Shown: piece by piece, positions 62,159 to 64,000 of the stretch
Layout of the letters: each line of letters begins with the position of its first letter
How positions within the stretch are numbered: the first letter of the stretch is position 1
Notes under the pieces: model-generated
What the model was told of the DNA's origin: nothing
Database searches by the model: none
The model's input: only the letters and a program-made list of their open reading frames with translations
NCBI GenBank assembly: GCA_944548615.1
Contig: OX155952.1
Coordinates: 40,125,231 to 40,189,230 of the forward strand
Direction: 5' to 3'
Source of the DNA: Micropterix aruncella
Taxonomy: Eukaryota > Arthropoda > Insecta > Lepidoptera > Micropterigidae
DNA length: 64,000 nt
Position numbers and translations under genes: made by a program

Positions 62159-62491
62159 GTGATGGAGCAGATAGCAGAACGGTACTCGATTCAATTTATA
62201 CCGGCGATTGGTCGCATGTCGCCGCTTCGGGAGCGACGAACGTTATTTATCGACATCGTATTTCACCGGCTTTCACCGCCGTTTGCGTCGTATCGATGTT
62301 TTGTTCGCATCACTAAAATGCGCGCTGAACAAATCAACCGGACAGCGACCGCGGACAATCGACATTTTCGTTTCCATGTTACGTTACGTGACATCACTCA
62401 ACTCCTGGAAAGAAGTATTCGTGATTGGTATCTGGAGAGTCGCGGATCCCGACAGCACGAAGAATGCATGAAGAATCAACCAATAAAATAA
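62159..62491 (+). CDS. Unrecognised 110-aa ORF in a GC-richer patch
   Basis: I do not recognise this product. The patch 62100-62490 is GC-richer than its surroundings and open in two + frames (110 and 87 codons) and partly on the minus strand, as expected for GC-rich DNA with few stops. The first frame is rich in Arg and ends with stop after KNQPIK, close to an aataaaataaa word. It could be a decayed element or an exon, but neither is demonstrated. Confidence 0.25.
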   Translation: MMEQIAERYSIQFIPAIGRMSPLRERRTLFIDIVFHRLSPPFASYRCFVRITKMRAEQINRTATADNRHFRFHVTLRDITQLLERSIRDWYLESRGSRQHEECMKNQPIK

Positions 62492-62838
62492 ACACACAGT
62501 TACATAGGGAGGATGAGGGCGGTGAGAGGGATTTAAAAACGTCAGTGATTTTGAATAAATAACCAAAAAAAATTAATATTCGAAGATAAGGAACAGCACA
62601 ATCACGAGCACATGCAGGTGATTTTTGATTTTTGATTTTTAAAATAAAGAAACCAGACGGGGTGTTACTTTTGAAAAGATCTTTTTCTGCTATTTCAAAT
62701 TTTGCTCTCTCAATATTAACACAAAATATATTCCCTCTCATACATAAAATCACCCATTACCATTTTTACGACATTTTTAACACAATTTTATTATTGATTA
62801 TATTTATTTATTATTCAAGGATATTTTACATAACATGT
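62492..62838. other. No feature assigned
   Basis: AT-rich; a word gatttttgattttt is tandemly repeated near 62621-62640. Confidence 0.4.
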
Positions 62839-62905
62839 ATTATAAATAAGATAAAAATGACTTTACCGTGCGAAGTTTGTAGTAACCGACGTTTTAACGA
62901 TGTTG
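62839..62905. repeat. Single arm of the palindrome fold-back family
   Basis: It contains tattataaataagataaaaa, then ctttaccgtgcgaagtttgt and gtaaccgacgttttaacgat, matching the left arm of the 41791 palindrome. No right arm follows. Confidence 0.6.
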
Positions 62906-63027
62906 CAGCATCGAAAAGATCGCGTGCTTCATTGACGAATGACGTTTGCACTAAACGTAGATGGAAGGGATGATGGTGTGGTATTCGGCTGGCATGCAAA
63001 TATCTGTCATGTATATTGTATGTCATA
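62906..63027. other. Spacer
   Basis: Left flank of the mariner element. Confidence 0.4.
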
Positions 63028-63220
63028 TACGTGGGGGGACCCAAAAGTAACGGGAAATGGACTGCAGTGGGGAGAAAGAGTGGTGGAACCCATTGTTCGA
63101 TTAGGTGTCCGTTATGGTCACTCCACTTGAGTCAGTGTGCAAAATTGTGTCACTGTGAGTGCATCGGTTCGCCCGTGAGAGGTTTTTTCGTAAAACAACT
63201 TTTTCAATTTCGGCGAAAAA

Positions 63221-63680
63221 GTGATGGCAGATTGTCGAGGAGTGATGGAGTTTGTTCCCCCCAATCTAACTGTCAACCAGGAGTTCTACTTGGAGGTTTT
63301 GAAAAGATTGATGGAGTGTATCAAGAAAAAAAGAGGAGATCTTTGGCGTACAGGCGACTGGTTCTTCTATCATGATAACGCGCCGGCCCACACCGCCCTC
63401 TCCGTAAAGCAGTTTTTGACCAAAAACGGCATGACAACGATTGTCCACCCCCGCTACTCACCGGATCTAGCCCCCTGTGATTTCTTTTTCTCCCCAGACT
63501 CAAAATGGATATGAAAGGAAAGCGTTTTGCCACTGTGGAGGAGGTAAAAAAAAATCGCCGAAAGTCATAAAGAACATCGCGATAAATAATTCAAAAACTG
63601 TTTTGAACAATGGAATGATCGTTTGAAGAAGTGCGTTGTGGTCAATAGAGATTACTTTGAAGGTGATCAAAATTTAGTTT
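63221..63680 (+). pseudogene. mariner transposase, C-terminal half with D34D signature
   Basis: The frame at 63221-63514 reads DWFFYHDNAPAHTALSVKQF, then HPRYSPDLAPCDFFFSP. Exactly 34 residues separate the aspartate of HDN from that of CDFF, the D34D signature of mariner transposases. A frameshift near 63500 is followed by KGKRFATVEEVKK and, after further shifts, CFEQWNDRLKKCV and YFEGDQNLV to the stop near 63678. The N-terminal DNA-binding part and the first catalytic aspartate are missing, so it is inactive. This is a different lineage from the mariner remnant at 18176-19745. Confidence 0.88.
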
Positions 63681-63689
63681 GAAAATATT

Positions 63690-63693
63690 AAGA

Positions 63694-63724
<31 letters not shown>

Positions 63725-63897
63725 CTCTTTATTCTTAAGAAAAGGCGAGCTTATTGCCTGCAGGCAATATTTTAGAGCTAACCTATACTATTGTAAGAAC
63801 ATTATTTGCGAGTAGACTACATAACTTAACCTATATAAAGAGTATGACAAATAAAATAGAGGAGGATAGAAAGAAGTATATACTTTACTCTTTGAGA
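63690..63897 (-). mobile_element. 5'-truncated LINE tail nested in mariner
   Basis: It begins with an AAT trinucleotide run (63696-63720), then aaaactctttattcttaaga and aggcgagcttattgcctgca, the reverse of the LINE tail type at 4680-4757. About 200 bases of 3' UTR are present. It lies between the transposase stop and the right inverted end of the mariner element, so it inserted after the mariner was in place. Confidence 0.8.
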
Positions 63898-63937
63898 CTT
63901 TATGACGGATTTCCCGTTACTTTTGGGTCCCCCCTCG

Positions 63938-64000
63938 TATGTACATGGATATTTTTATTTCATTGAATTTAAATTAAATAAGGATAAAATGGTGTCCTTC
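63938..64000. other. Right flank, no feature assigned
   Basis: AT-rich sequence to the end of the window. Confidence 0.4.

Larger units (their letters stand above)
63030..63937 (+). mobile_element. mariner-like element, internally deleted, with perfect inverted ends
   Basis: The left end 63033-63058 and right end 63909-63934 are exact reverse complements over 26 bases (gggggacccaaaagtaacgg is the core). Extending outward with one mismatch gives ends at 63030 and 63937 flanked by TA on both sides (63028-63029 and 63938-63939), the mariner target duplication. The length of about 908 bases includes a nested LINE tail at 63690-63897, so the mariner part is about 700 bases against roughly 1.3 kb for a full element. 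Confidence 0.85.

Overview
This window is AT-rich animal DNA and almost certainly comes from an insect, most likely a moth or butterfly. The reasons are the dense mix of Jockey/CR1-type LINE fragments, mariner elements, short repeats resembling those common in lepidopteran introns (the boxes near 7168, 11443 and 57063) and TA/TATG microsatellites. The taxonomic call is inference. I found no convincing host protein-coding gene, tRNA, rRNA, CRISPR array or operon-like structure in 64 kb. The longest open frames are transposon remnants or (TA)n artefacts. The window also holds a 200-base run of N at 43649-43848.

Layout. 0.36-4.76 kb: a broken Jockey-superfamily LINE on + (endonuclease, then RT with a mutated active site, then the C-terminal region and 3' UTR), interrupted by other DNA. 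5-12 kb: dispersed non-coding repeats, including a GC-rich element (8214-8841) inserted with an 11-bp target duplication into an older repeat whose uninterrupted relative lies at 11745-12115. 12.6-14.4 kb: nested direct repeats and a 275-bp fold-back MITE. 15.5-20 kb: a minus GC-rich copy and a decayed minus-strand mariner. 20.5-22.6 kb: two LINE RT remnants. 22.6-33.3 kb: further dispersed repeats and several 5'-truncated LINE tails, one (28264-28879, minus) nearly identical to the tail at 4158-4757. 33.3-40.9 kb: mostly unassignable AT-rich DNA. 40.9-44.6 kb: the most unusual region, with three long (TA)n arrays alternating with a perfect 183-bp palindrome and an uninterrupted 174-codon GIY-YIG-type endonuclease frame of a Penelope-like retroelement (PLE), all lying between two 163-bp direct repeats. 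45-55 kb: at least seven LINE fragments on both strands. 53.9-58.7 kb: two diverged relatives of the palindrome, a second copy of the MITE and a tandemly repeated RTE-like segment. 59.8-60.6 kb: a LINE C-terminus with a C2H2 finger and an adjoining ~100-bp tandem repeat. 61.3-64 kb: a diverged GC-rich copy, an unrecognised ORF region and a mariner element with perfect 26-nt inverted repeats, a D34D catalytic signature and a LINE tail nested inside it.

The sequences do not form a pathway. They record repeated transposition, truncation and nesting. The best candidate for something undescribed is the fold-back family represented by the 183-bp palindrome. It has arms of about 90-125 bp, sits beside (TA)n arrays, and shares a short core motif with the 3' flank of the PLE in the same cluster. 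It may be a non-autonomous relative of PLE termini. All family calls come from reading motifs by eye; no database search was run.
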